Assembly (NCBI RefSeq): GCF_029227915.1
Contig: NC_079888.1
Coordinates: forward strand, 5,901,001-5,965,000
Source of the DNA: Hydractinia symbiolongicarpus
Taxonomy: Eukaryota > Cnidaria > Hydrozoa > Anthoathecata > Hydractiniidae
Direction: 5' to 3'
Length of the DNA: 64,000 bases
Made by a program: the position numbers and the translations under genes. Positions 12,871-24,725 of the stretch are shown one piece after another. The notes beneath the pieces were generated by a model. That model saw nothing but the letters and a program-made list of their open reading frames with translations. It was not told the origin of the DNA and ran no database searches. Every line of letters starts with the position of its first letter. Position 1 is the stretch's first letter.

Positions 12871-14208
12871 TTTATTTAACAGAAAGCATATTTTGTTTTT
12901 TGCGAATGAAAACATCTGCGATCGTTAACTTTAAAACTCTCCAGCTGTATCCCTCTGTTTTTTCCCATTTGACAATAGCTTTTTTTGCTAGCATATATAC
13001 AAAACATCTGCGATGGAACATTAAGAAAATAGTAATTGGAAAAAAATAGTACAATTAAATTCTATTTTATATGCGCAGTCCTTTTATTATAGATGCTGTT
13101 CACACGAAAATAATTTTTTAATTTTGTGTAATACTTCCCATCATCGACGCGTACCAACCTCGATCCCAGGGAGGTTGCGACGCATACAATGAAACACACA
13201 TTTAAAGCGCGTACGTTTCTAAAATTTACCTTCTGAGAAAAGTATACCGCTCTCCTAACATATTTTCTTAAAGTGTGCATTTTGCAAACAAGTTGCTGGG
13301 AGCTTCTATTATCTTTCTGATATTGCTTGATTAAAAGGGCAAGTACTGGAAACGAAGTTGCGCATTTTGAGTTTTTTAAAAGAGGACTGTTAGGAACATT
13401 GCGATCTATGGCAGAAGTTTTATTCCACCCTAGTGCGCATGGTTTCGGCCAAAACAAAAAAGCTCATCAGCAGAAAGAGAGCCAAATAGATAACCAACAT
13501 TGGGGGACAGCATTTTTGTTTCAGCCAAACACTCGTTCAGTTTAAGCTAAAAAAAAACAAAACAAGGTCATTTTTTTTATCGCATTCCTGCTTGAAATCC
13601 TTCGAAAAACGAAACTAACGACAAGCAACAGCGACAAGTTTGTAAATATACAAAAATGGAGACTTTTTTTGAGTTTTAAGTCATGGTAGTATTATGGTTG
13701 TATAACAATCTTTGATAGTTGAATAATATAGCTATTATTATGACATGAATGAGCGATTTTACCCTAGACTATTTATTCTAGACTACATTTCGACAGTCAC
13801 AACTGCCAGTGTTAGCATAAAAAACAAATAGGGGCTTGATGATCAGGCGTAACACCTTCCGCTAGCTCTTGCTATTTAATTGTAAACAGAAAACGCACAT
13901 GCAGGTTTTTATTATCGACGGAACTACTACAACTAGTTGACAATATTTCAAAAATTCTACACACTTCTACCACTAATTCAGTGTGTTCAAAACGTATGTT
14001 GGAGGTGTAGATTGCGCAGGACTAGAAAAAATTACGCATTGTATCTTCGCATCTTTCCACTACTTCGTTCATATTCATAAAATTAGCTAGCTAAAAATAC
14101 AGGCGACAATTCCATATGTGCATCGTGTACAGGTAAACCAAAAACGTACAAAAAATAGACTAGCGGAAACTTCTTTCAGTTTAAACAATATACGAATCAT
14201 AATTTGTT
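12871..14208. other. Intergenic, between the Lys/Glu-rich gene and SLC25A3
   Basis: Upstream of one - strand gene and downstream of another. No exon is supported. TTTATT at 13772-13777 (AATAAA on -) could serve SLC25A3. The CpG-bearing block near 13145-13190 (CCTCGATCCCAGGGAGGTTG) looks like a piece of dispersed repeat. A 72-codon open frame at 13327-13545 has no recognisable domain. Confidence 0.4.
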
Positions 14209-17200
14209 TTACGACTTGACAGCCATTTTAGCTTTCAAGCTTTCTGGCATCTCCGGAGGCGGCGGTCGTGGAAGACGGAATGCAACTTTGACAGAGTCGT
14301 AGATAAACCATTGCAACGCAGTAAGGGTACCAATCATAATGATACGTGGTCCAAGACCTTTCCATAAACCTAAAACGATACAATCATACCGAAGGTGATT
14401 GCATTTTCGTGTGACTTTTACTCGAACAAAAGTGGTATAGCTTCGAATGCTTTTTGCACGAGAAGATAAACCATGCATATATAAAAACAAAACTGTCGAT
14501 AAAGTGCAGCTGTCACAGATTACTAGCTACTTTGTATAGATAATATTTTGTGTGCCTTTCCTTTTGTGTGAATTTCCACACAAAATATCTTGGACTAAAA
14601 TCTCCCTGCTTTCACACCACATAAACAGAAAAATAATTAAACATAAACGTTGGATTGTGTCATCACCACTTTTCCAAACAAATGTTTACCTTTCATTCCA
14701 AGTTCTTTTGCAGCTTGGATTGGCGTGCTACCAACATCATTATTCAACTTGGACACGACAGTATCAGCTGGATGGGAAACAATAGCACAGAACACACCAG
14801 CAATATAACCAGCACTAAACGTCACAACCAATTGTTCAGATTTCGAGCACTCTGATCGAGGTTTAGGCACAACATATTTGTAAATAGCTTCTACAGTACG
14901 TTCGAAGCAAGCGAACTTCATCATCGTGTAAGGGATTTGACGCATCCAAAGTGGTGGCAGTCCTTTGTAAAACCTAAAATAAAGTGTAATAAATTCTAGT
15001 GTAAAATAGCAACACAAATAATTTCTGATCCCTATGTTTATGCCACATCCGTACCTCGATTGAGCGTACAATCATGACCTGGCGAGTATAACAGGTGTAA
15101 TCAAATAGAAAAAAAAAACTACTTTGTGCATAGATAAAATACTGCGAAATTTTGGAACATATGTAGCAAATAATAGGTGGTCCAAGCGTTTGTCCACTCA
15201 TAACATCTAAACACAACTCAAGGGCATTCTGCTTTGACTTACCCAGACAGACCTTCCATTTTGTAGAGTTTTGGCACGCCTTCTCTTAAGGTGGACGCAA
15301 ATCCTGGTGAGGTTTGAATACGCACTTTTACAGCTTCCATTGGTGCCAAAGCAATATCAGCGAAAAATTCAGCACTGGCAGATGCAGCCAAGTATAAAGT
15401 GGTTCTGTACAGGTACGAATACTCCTCTCCCATCATGTTACCATACAAAATTTTAAAAACTTCATAAAAACCAAACTTGCAAAGTCCTTGCATTGAGTAA
15501 CCGATTAATGTTGGTGCCCATCCTTTTGCTAACCCTCGAACCCCCTCTTCTTGGATGGTAAGTCGACCACCGGATATTATACCTTTGTATTTGTTTGGGT
15601 CTACCTGCAAGGTGAGAAATATGTTGTTTGTGATAAGTGTGATGGAGATAGTCATGAACACACTTACTAAACAATACCAGGCAATTGTGAGCATTGCAAC
15701 AGCAGCCAAAAAGGCAATGTAATTTCTTTCTTAGATTAGTAAAATTTACAGACATTTTTTTACTGAAGATATTTTATCTCAAATTAGTACTATTTTAAGG
15801 GAATTAAAGAACTAATTTTGTGAGTCCTCACATTTTGAGAAAATTAAATTTTGCGAAGTTCGTAAAATAAGAATTTGATGAGAACTTGTTTCTTAATTTA
15901 TATAGATTTTCAAAAGGGCTTTTATGCAGGAAACATAAAAGAAAGACTGCTGAAGTTGAAATTCAATATATAGTTATAAAAAAATAGGGTATAAATCGTT
16001 TTTTAGATTAGTTAGGGTTGATGGATTGGCATCACAGAATGCACAACAATATGGTAATTTATGGATAAACACACATGCAAGCGTGGATAAAAAACAACAT
16101 TAACAGGAAAGATGGTTATTTATAATTAACATTGGCATTTTTCAACTTGGACATAAAACAACTTAGTTCGAATAAACTAAAAAAAAACTTTTTTTACGCC
16201 AATAAAATTTATTTTATAATTATAATAATAAAAAAAAAAATTATTAGAGCTATCAAAGACATGCAAATTGATAACACATGACTTACTTGAATTCTACATT
16301 TGACAAGATCAAGTGGAACGACAGCAGTATGTGTGATACCACATGACAAAATTCCACCAAAACCACACAAAGCATAATATTTACCAGAACCAAATTCACA
16401 ACTGTCACCTAGAAATTATTAATAATAATATTGTAGAAAATGTTTTAACTCGTAATGAATGGGTTTTAAAGAACTTCAAACACAGACAAAACACGACAGC
16501 CATTATTGGCTTTAGAGAAAATAACTTGAATTTAGGGAATTGATATGTATTTTAGTAAAAAATTATAGAACCACCTTTGTGGTGTGATAGACAAGGCATG
16601 ATTTCCAACAATCTAATAAGTTGTTTAAATTTATTATTTTATTTATTTACATGAAAAATATGTTAAACAAGATTTTCGTCATGCCATAATGGATTAGCCT
16701 AAACACCCTCCCCCTAAAATGGACAAAGTTTTTTGTTGACCATCCCTAAGGCCGAAGGAATTTGTACCTAAGTTTACCGTTGTCTGAATGTCAGGTGTAC
16801 CATGCGGCATCATTATTCATTATGCCCCTAGCTATGGGTTGAACCCGAAACCCTTGGAGCACAAACCGAAACTACAGCGCCAAAACACAACCTCTGGAGA
16901 CTGGGACATATATCCAAATGAGGCAAGGCTTAAACGCATGACTTTGTATAGCACGATGGGAACATGGGCCCTAAATTTAAATTAACACAAAACAAATATA
17001 ATAGACAACAGTCAAAAAAATTGTTACCAAAACCAAAACTATATACTATAAAAAACCGTGCCATAAAACTGTATACATCGATGACTGTGTCATAGAATCA
17101 GTTATTGTGTTTTTGCTTAAATTTTACAGATTTCTGGTGAATCGCAATCTAAACATTGTGGGAATGTATCAGCGTCGTCATCTTCTATGTTTGGAAAAAT

Positions 17201-20200
17201 GCATGGCAGGATAAAAATGAAAAGACACGTTATTTGAATTTTGATGACGTCAGAAACCCATTCAAAAAAATATTAGAAACTTGTTTTCACGTTGCCTCCA
17301 TTGTGTAAATCCTAAACTGCTGATTAGGAAAATGTATATGATCATGTGATTTTGATGAGCGGTTAATGAAAAATAAGGGTTTAAAAATTTTGCTTATGTT
17401 AGCAATGGCCCGTCAAAACCCTAAATATTTTTTAGAAATTTGTTTACCTGTTGCCTTCATCATATAGATCTTAAAACGCTGATCAAGGAAATGTAAAGGA
17501 TCATGTACTTTTGACAAACAGTTGCTGAGATTTTAGGGTTTAAAAGTAAAATGAATTTGGTTTAGACCCAGGGTTGGGAAAATTACCCAAATTGGTCCTA
17601 GGTGGTCCCTAGTTACCCACGCGGTGAAAAATCATTGACATCACCACCTCGTTTCCAAGTTATTTGGCCTCAAAGTCTCAGGTGAACTGTAATGGCTTTA
17701 TAAATCTAATATAGGAATAATATAGGATTGACGTTAAAGTAGTGTTATTGTGTTGCGCCGTAACGTCATAAAATTTAACATTTGAGACATACTTTTTAGC
17801 AACTTTATACTACAAAAAATCGCAATCTAAACATTGTGGGAATGTATCAGCAAAAAATTTAACATTTGAGACATACTTTTTTCAGCAACTTTAAAAGAAA
17901 ATTTTGGCGACTTCAAAAGAAAATGAACACATCCGCATGACCGTCACACTCTGTATTATTATATAAGATTTTATTATTATGCTTTATATACTATACCGGT
18001 TCAGTATTTTTTTTCATGTGGGGTTAAAGAATGTGGCTCAGGGGCGACTTAAAATCAGAGGGTCAGGAAATAAAGCATGACATGCGGAGTGATTAGTTGT
18101 TGTTGGAAATCCTCAGCGATGGTGTGGTAGTGTGCATTTTTTGAGGGATAACTTCATATTTTCATTCTCTGGAGGAAAAGTGAAGACAATGATGATTTTA
18201 ACTAATGAAATTTTTTATGCAGTGAATATGCATGCTGGCGGCCAACAGTAAACTGAGCTGAGGGCGCCGATAAGCCGCATACGCTGTAAAAAATGCGGGC
18301 GTTTTCGGCTCATTCTTCTCATTTAAACTTTGTCGCGAAGAAGGAAGGTGCTATTTTGTTGTTTTACTCTCAGTTTATAATTTGTGGGATTTTATTACAG
18401 CTATATTTATCGAATAAATGATATAAAAAACAGCTTTTAGAACTTCCACTGTTGAGTATATGACTATTAGTCTACCGTTATGTTTATGTTTAGTATTGGG
18501 TACCTTAACCATGCTGTTACAGGCCGATATGCAAAAAGAGGGTGCCGATAAGCAGCAAACGCCTGCATATATAAGGGCGAGTTCAGGCGACTTTTCGAAT
18601 TATATTGAGGGTTGTCCGCCGAAACCGCCCGCACTTTCCCGAACACGCCTGGAACATTCCCGAAATGCAAAACCTTGTAACATAAACATGGCGGACGACA
18701 GTTGAAAGAACGCGCTTGAAGAGAAAGAAGGTAATAAAGTTTATATATAAGTTATTTATCAAGTAAATCTTATCAAAAACCATAAAAACAGTCCTTTTAA
18801 GAACTTAGCTACCATATAGTTAGTTCATTTTAATTTTTATACTTTTTTAAATAATTAATTCTTCGAGAGTCATTTATGGTGAATCTTTTTTTTTTCGGGC
18901 ATTGTTCGGGACTATGCGGGTTTTTTCGGGCAAATACCTGAATTTTTTTTAAAACGCCGAACTTGCCCGAAAACGCCCACACTTTTTACGGCGTATGCGG
19001 CTTATCGGCACCTTCGTTATGCAAATAATGCGCTATAACGGTGCCGTAGCTGAAAGTACTATGGACTTTGTTAATAAACAGAAGACAGACATTTATGTTA
19101 ATATAAATATACGCGTTCTTATTATGTTTACTAACCCTCTGTCATAACCAGAGATTTAAGTCTAACATCCACTACCACTGCTCACAGCTGTTTCGCTACG
19201 GTCAAACCGCAGACAAAAATAAAATGGCTTCCACAATTTTTTTTGAAATTTTGTATTTGTATCATTTTTTAAGTTATTGAAACTTTTTTTTGTATTGTTT
19301 TAATTTTACTGAAATAAAAAGTATTAAAACGATCTACTTTTCTACTTTTTAAATATATAAATATGTTATACATGTGTGTTATGGATTTCGAGTTATTTCG
19401 TCGAACAAAACACACAAAATTAGAAAAAACATTATTTTTGGCGAAAGTATACCATCTTTCCAACCTCGTGGCAACGCCGCGCTACTAGCAATGGACTTGA
19501 CAGTTGGTATGGGGGGCCTGGAAACAAGGTTCTATCGCCCAGTACCGTGCACCGTTCGTCTCACAAACTATAAACTACTTAAATTTTAAGTTAAAGTCTT
19601 CTTCAGGCGCTAAAAAAGAGAAGAAAAAGTTCCCAAAGTGGTGCACGGGAATTCTGTCTAATTAAATAAGTATCTAAACTTCTAAGAGAGTCATAGCAAT
19701 GCCATTTAATGTTTTGTTAGGTATGGTTTTTCCAAAAAAAATTACGGCGGCGTGGTGTTTACCTTGGACTTGATTGCTCGACCCAGGAATCCTGGTTCGA
19801 AACCGGAATTTTTTGAAAATGTTGGAATAAGCAAGACAACGGTGTCTTTGCAATTTTTTAGCTAGCTAAAGTTTGGCAGAGCATGAGGTAAGGGACAAAA
19901 CAGTAAACTACTTTATTTTGCAGGGATTTTATTATTTTTGTGCTATTAGAGCACGCTTAAGTTTAAGAAATTGTTTTACAGCCTGTAAAACTTTAAGCTT
20001 GGCTAATTGTTATCTTTTTTAATCTTGCTTCTCCTGTTTTATATTTTTCTGTAAAAAGTAGCTATTTTTTGGTCCTACAGTTTTGCATTTTGTAGCTAAG
20101 TAACTTAATACTTCTTTTTTATATTTAGTTAAGACTTTGGTGGGCTTTCTCAAGATGAAATTGTTGAATTCAAAGATGTTTTTAGCTACCTAGCTAGCTA

Positions 20201-21605
20201 ATCTTGGCTTTATCACAAGATTGGGTGTTATTTTATAGAATTTATAAAGAAACACAAAATGATTGCTTTGTATATATATAATAAATAAAATATTTATGCA
20301 CAACTTGAGGTATTTTCTTCAAGCATGATAAACTAAAATGTTGAAACCGTCGACTCTGAATGACGTTTTATTCAATATATAGATGTCACATATTTGGCCC
20401 GAAAAACCTTAGGACAATTTCGGACAGTTTAATATTTCATCTACATCATCTTTAATGGCCTCAGAATCCAAAGTAATGTTTTTTATTCAGTTAATAAACA
20501 AATTTTCAGCATACATTCAGGCTCTATAGGCCGTTTTTTACATATTTCTCACATTTGGCCCAAAAATAACCCTTTGGACAATTTCAGACAGACTAATATT
20601 TCATCTACATCATCTTTAATGGTCTTAGAATCCAAAGTAATGTTTTTTATTTAGTTAATAAACGAACTTTAAGCATACATTAAGGCTCCATAGGCTGTTT
20701 TTCACATATTTCACACATTTGGCCCAAAAATAACCCTTTGGACAATTTCGGACAGTAATAAAATTAAGTAATTTTCATTCCAGATATTTAACTTAAGCTG
20801 TGGACCATAAAAAACATGTTTTTTTAACTTTATTCCAAAGATTTTGTGGAATACATTTATCTAAATGATAATTTTGAAGTCATTTTAGACATTTTGGCCT
20901 AAATTTACCAATTTCGAACAGGTGTCCAAAAAAAATTTTCTTTTAATAATATGGACAATTTATCTAAGATTATTATTCTTTTTAGAGAATATAAAAATCT
21001 TATTTTGTTCTTGAAATATCCTGTTTTAACTGAGAGGGTAAATCGAATATTTTTTCGTAGCATTTTTGTCCGCTCCGAAACAGCTTGTGTGCTCGACATT
21101 AAAAGAATAAATTATACAACACGGCAATAAATGTTTAAAAAAATGTTGTTTCGGGTTTCTCCGGGCGAAATTTTTAGTTTTTTTAAAATGCCGCAAGTCG
21201 TCCGACAGCCCTGTGGTTTTTGTGGCATTTTCGGCGAGTCTGCACCCTCGTACATTGATCTAATTTCATGATCTCACTTTTCTGAAAGGTCACAGCAGTA
21301 AGTCCTGCAGCTATGGCCTTAAATTTAGGACTTATCATTATCCCTAAAATATCAAAAAAGGATAAAATGATAAGCTTAGTATGTTGGACTATAATGGTTC
21401 AATATAGCTAAAACTTAAAACATGTAAATTGCTATTCAAATCACTTGGATCAAATCCTAAGCTTACCTGGGTTTGCTGCAGCCATTAAATTACGTCTCGG
21501 TGATTTTGTTGAAGCTGTTTCATTGCTGGAACATGCTGCCTTTGAAAATGGTGAAGCAAATAAGTTAGATTTAGATATTTCTGCAAATTTGGTAAACATG
21601 TCCAT
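14209..21605 (-). CDS. SLC25A3: Mitochondrial phosphate carrier SLC25A3
   Basis: Imports phosphate with protons across the inner mitochondrial membrane for ATP synthesis. Five exons (21467-21605, 16287-16408, 15243-15604, 14690-14973, 14209-14369) join in phase to 355 residues, against about 360 in vertebrates. The start at 21605 opens an N-terminal stretch rich in Ser/Lys/Asn ([16 protein letters not shown]), as expected of a carrier targeted to mitochondria; a second Met lies two codons later. The three carrier repeats show PLDLVK (exon 2), PMEAVK (exon 3) and HPADTVVSK (exon 4), each the PxD/ExxK/R gate motif at the end of an odd-numbered helix. [12 protein letters not shown] and [17 protein letters not shown] are typical of phosphate carriers. 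The first intron is 5 kb, unlike the other introns of 0.3-0.7 kb, because it is filled with repeats. Complete and apparently intact. Confidence 0.96.
16409..17141. other. Proximal part of SLC25A3 intron 1
   Basis: Intron sequence on the 3' side of SLC25A3 intron 1. From about 16700 to 16980 the base composition is richer in G+C and an open frame exists, but no domain is recognisable. It may be the remains of a mobile element. Confidence 0.35.
17142..17900. repeat. Interleaved short direct repeats in SLC25A3 intron 1
   Basis: The phrase beginning TCGCAATCTAAACATTGTGG occurs at 17142-17173 and again at 17820-17851. A second phrase, AAATTTAACATTTGAGACAT, occurs near 17771 and 17857. The first pair encloses the DIRS-type terminal repeat (17270-17671). 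This suggests local duplication around an old insertion. Confidence 0.65.
17270..17671. repeat. DIRS-type terminal repeat copy inside SLC25A3 intron 1
   Basis: This ~400-bp block is the diverged reverse complement of 24416-24725, the far end of the DIRS-like element. Shared phrases include ACCTGTTGCCTTCA, GGATCATGTACTTTTGACAA, GGTGGTCCCTAGTTAC and CAAGTTATTTGGCCTC. It is itself made of two diverged ~150-bp direct units (about 17275-17385 and 17420-17555). No coding sequence of the element lies beside it, so it may be a solo end. Confidence 0.7.
18261..19013. mobile_element. MITE-like element with ~48-bp terminal inverted repeats
   Basis: The left end 18261-18308 (GCCGATAAGCCGCATACG...) and right end 18967-19013 are inverted copies with a few mismatches. 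An internal copy of the left end begins near 18540 (GGTGCCGATAAGC), so the element is composite or nested. CCCGAA/TTCGGG motifs recur inside. No transposase is encoded. A lone ~20-bp matching end occurs at 57149-57169 in a PXK intron, so the family is dispersed. Confidence 0.7.
19743..19815 (+). repeat. tRNA-like sequence, possible SINE head
   Basis: Within SLC25A3 intron 1, the segment shows a strong B box, GGTTCGAAACC (about 19793-19803), with a partly paired T arm (CTGG/CCGG) and a preceding anticodon-arm-like stretch, then a T run. The A box and acceptor stem are poor. It is a tRNA pseudogene or SINE, unlikely to be a working tRNA. Confidence 0.35.
20390..20925. repeat. ~162-bp tandem repeat, about 3.3 units
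   Basis: The phrase TTGGCCC..AAA, followed by GGACAATTTCGGACAG, starts at 20394, 20555, 20719 and, more diverged, 20893. Spacing is 161, 164 and about 174 bp. The first two units also share TTTCATCTACATCATCTTTA and a CCAAAGTAATGTTTTTTATT block. The array lies in SLC25A3 intron 1. Confidence 0.85.
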
Positions 21606-22330
21606 CGTGAAACAAGCTTCCCGAGCTGTGTGGTGTCGAAAGACCGTAAATGCTAACGGTAAAACATCAATAAAGGTTATATATACATGGTCACACGTGA
21701 AATTAAGTTAGCCAAATAGCACTAAAAAGACTCTGACTTGTCAGAGAAACCACGCCTGACGTAAGTCGGACGGCTAAAGGCCGATCTTCACTGAACAATT
21801 GTTTGCAAAGCCGAAACACTAATACGAAAATGTATGCCTATACATGCTGCGGGTTAGTATGAATATAAGCAAAAAATCCAATCATCCTAATTATTATGTC
21901 CACAGTAATTTTTTCTTTCTTGTCCCTTGCAACGTTTTGTACTATCAGCGAGCATAAAAAAGCATTGAAAATTATTTTTACTGAGATGGAGTGCGAAGCC
22001 TTTCTGTTGCAAAAAGCACAGACCAGACCCTCCGTCCTTTGTGTTGCCAGCTGAAAAATCACAACAAACAAATCACAGCCGACCATCTCCTCTCTGCCCT
22101 GCATGTGACTTAGCAGGCTAAGGATTGTTGAAACCGTAGCTACCTGTCAATCGCCTATTTATTAATTAATTCGAAGTTGGCTCAGTTGGTTGCTCACCTT
22201 ATTAGGGCGTTCCACAAATTTCTTTAAGTAGGAACACCGTAGGTAAGGCTAAGGTTAAGAATTCTTCTTCCTCCTGGTGCTTGGCGTGGAGTAACTACTT
22301 ACGTTGTCTTCTCTATTTTTTCCCACACCT
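21606..22330. other. 5' flank of SLC25A3, no gene seen
   Basis: Upstream of the SLC25A3 start. It should hold the promoter, but I see no TATA box at a convincing distance. At 22176-22197 TTGGCTCAGTTGGTTGCTCA resembles a tRNA A box without a matching B box. Confidence 0.35.
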
Positions 22331-24725
22331 TGCTACCAGACACTTATTGCTCAATTTGCTAACCAATACATGTTCCCAGCTGTATGTGCTTTTGACCAAC
22401 TGCATTGCACCGGTTCCAACTGGCGGACGATCCTTCTTGTGATAATAGGAAACAACTAGACAACCTGATTGTTACACAGCACTTGCGGGGGCTCCTGCAT
22501 TACCTAAACAGCCTCCTCACTCCGTTTCCTCACACACCACTTATTCTTGTTTTTCTTGGGGTCAGAGGGGACATTTTTCTAATGATTGTCCTAGGAAGAT
22601 TTCCTATGGTATAGGCAGTGGTGGATCCGAGTGGTTTCAGAATGCTTCTCACTAGAATGTTCCAGAAGGCTCCTACCAAAGGGTCAGGTTGTCACCTGGC
22701 TCCCGGTCCCCCTGCTGGAGGTTTAACAAAGGCTTACCTTACCTTGTTGTGCCTTGTTGTAGGCTTTCGAAGAAAGTCTTCAGGATTGGCAGTTGTGTGC
22801 CAGTCCTCAGCTTACTCTGCAGGAACAACTGCCTCTTCACACACAAATGCAGAGTATGTTTCAAAAGTCACCCAGAAACTCGCTGTTCATTCTGGCCCTC
22901 TCAACCTAGTGTCAGTAATTTTTTTCCTGTTAAGTTTACAGTACATACTCCTCTAAATGTTCCGTTATTAAGCAAATTACTAGTTTTTACCCCAACCGGG
23001 TTTAAGTTAATTTTGTTTTTTCAGGGTTTACCCACGGTTTTAAATTAGGTTTTCACCAAGGTACGCTTGTGTCAGCTACAACTAATAGCAAATCCTCCAA
23101 TTTTAAAAGAATTGAATCGTGGTCATACAGTAGGGCCCTTTAATTACCCCTCTATTGCTAATTTTCATTGCTCCCCATTGGGAACAGCACCTAAAAATGA
23201 TGGTACTATTGACATGGTATGTCTTCTTGGACAAAATTGCGTTTTAGCCAAGCTGGTTATTAAACTTGCATTTCAATTATGCCCAGTACACCAGGATGAT
23301 TGGCACCTACTAGGATATAGATGGAAAGGACTATATTATTTTGACGTTGTACTTCCCTTTTGGGGTAGGTCCTCACCATTTATGTTCAATCATTCCGCAG
23401 ACTTGCTACACTGGATTCTCCAGACATAGCATTTATTCAACATTGGCCCCAGATAAAATTGTGGGACCATCACAGGTGATTACATATTTAGGCATAGAAA
23501 TCAATACCATCCAATTTGAGGCCCGGTTACCACAGGATAAGTTTCAAGCGTTTCCTTATTGGTGGGATTTTCATCCTCTCTTGATCGACCTCTCCACTAC
23601 TGTCAATAGTCTTCACTATCACATGTCCATTACAAGACAATCAGTGGTGGTTAGAATTTTTACCCACTTGGGATGGCAGTGCTTTAATTCAAAATCATTT
23701 GAAAGCCTTAATATGTTTACTGATGCTTGACAGCGTGACCTGGAGGGGGTTTACAATGGGAAATGGTTTCTATACCTTTTAATAACTTCAAGTTACAGTG
23801 TTACCTTCCTTGAGTTACTTGCAGTTGTAATTGCTGTGACTACTTGGGGTGCACAATGGTTTGATACCAAAATTACATCTACACAGACAAAGAAGCCATA
23901 GTGCACATGTGGAGAACGGGCTCTTGTAAGTGTAAGAATATCATGAGGCTTTTGCGGTTGCCGTTTTTCTTTATTTCTAGCCATAACATAAATATTCTAA
24001 TGCACAATATTTATGGGAAATCAAATACTTACGTTGATTTACTCTCCCGTTTACAGGTCAACCAATTCAAGAAGCCGTCTTTCGCCGTTAATCCTGGACC
24101 TCTTAGAGTAACCATGAATTATTTTCTCAATGCTGCGCTTTAACCAAATACCAGACTTACTTACCACGCTGGACTGAAATCTTATAGAATGTTTTGCAGT
24201 CAATTCTGTTTTCCGATGTTTTCTCTAGTTAAATTAAGACTCCAATTGTATGTCACCTTTATATCCGCTTGTGTTAAGTACTCTACGATCAAAGTGTACT
24301 TGTGTGATATACAATACCAAAGCTTAGTTTCCGGCTTCACAGAAAAAAATTCAGACATGGGTATACTGTACGTGTTGAGGGGAATTCGGTGAACAGAAAA
24401 TACTATTACACAACAGAGGCCAAATAACTTGCAAAGGAGGTGGTGAATTTCATCATTTTTTACCGCATGTGTAACTAGGGACCACCTGGGACCAAATTGG
24501 GTAAGCCATATTTCGGTAACCGTTTGTCAAAAGTACATAATCCTATTCATTTTCTGGATCAGTGTTAAAAGACCTTATACGTTGAAGGCAACAGGTATAC
24601 AACTTTCTAAAAAAATTTTAAACCCTGACATCTCCATCCTTTTTTAAAAACATATGATCCTATACATTATTTTGATCAGTGTTCCACATTACAGGCAACG
24701 GATAAACTAAATTTCCCCAATTATT
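22330..24725 (+). mobile_element. Degenerate DIRS-like (tyrosine-recombinase) retrotransposon
   Basis: Broken coding blocks in element order: a CCHC-like gag knuckle (CLFTHKCRVCFKSHPETRC, near 22830-22890); the RT N-terminus (ELNRGHTVGPF and FHCSPLGTAPK, near 23110-23200); RT core (VHQDDWHLLGYRWKGLYYFD, near 23290-23345); the YLGIEI / ARLPQDK motif (near 23490-23540); RNase H remnants ending in GKSNTYVDLLSRLQ (near 24018-24060); and the start of a recombinase core-binding domain (STIKVYLCDIQYQSL, near 24270-24330). The recombinase catalytic half is missing. A terminal repeat follows at 24416-24725, the inverted counterpart of 17270-17671. Many stops and frameshifts show it is inactive. The 5' end is unclear. 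Confidence 0.8.

Noticed and set aside
13327-13545. 72-codon + strand frame in the intergenic region
   Set aside because: No domain, no splice partners, and repeat-like surroundings.
18460-18705. 81-codon frame with a hydrophobic start
   Set aside because: Lies inside the TIR element; no gene context or recognisable domain.
21445-21711. 88-codon + strand frame
   Set aside because: It is antisense to SLC25A3 exon 1, which has a start codon, donor and phase that match the rest of the carrier.
22176-22197. tRNA A-box-like phrase TTGGCTCAGTTGGTTGCTCA
   Set aside because: No B box at the right distance; not enough for a tRNA or SINE call.
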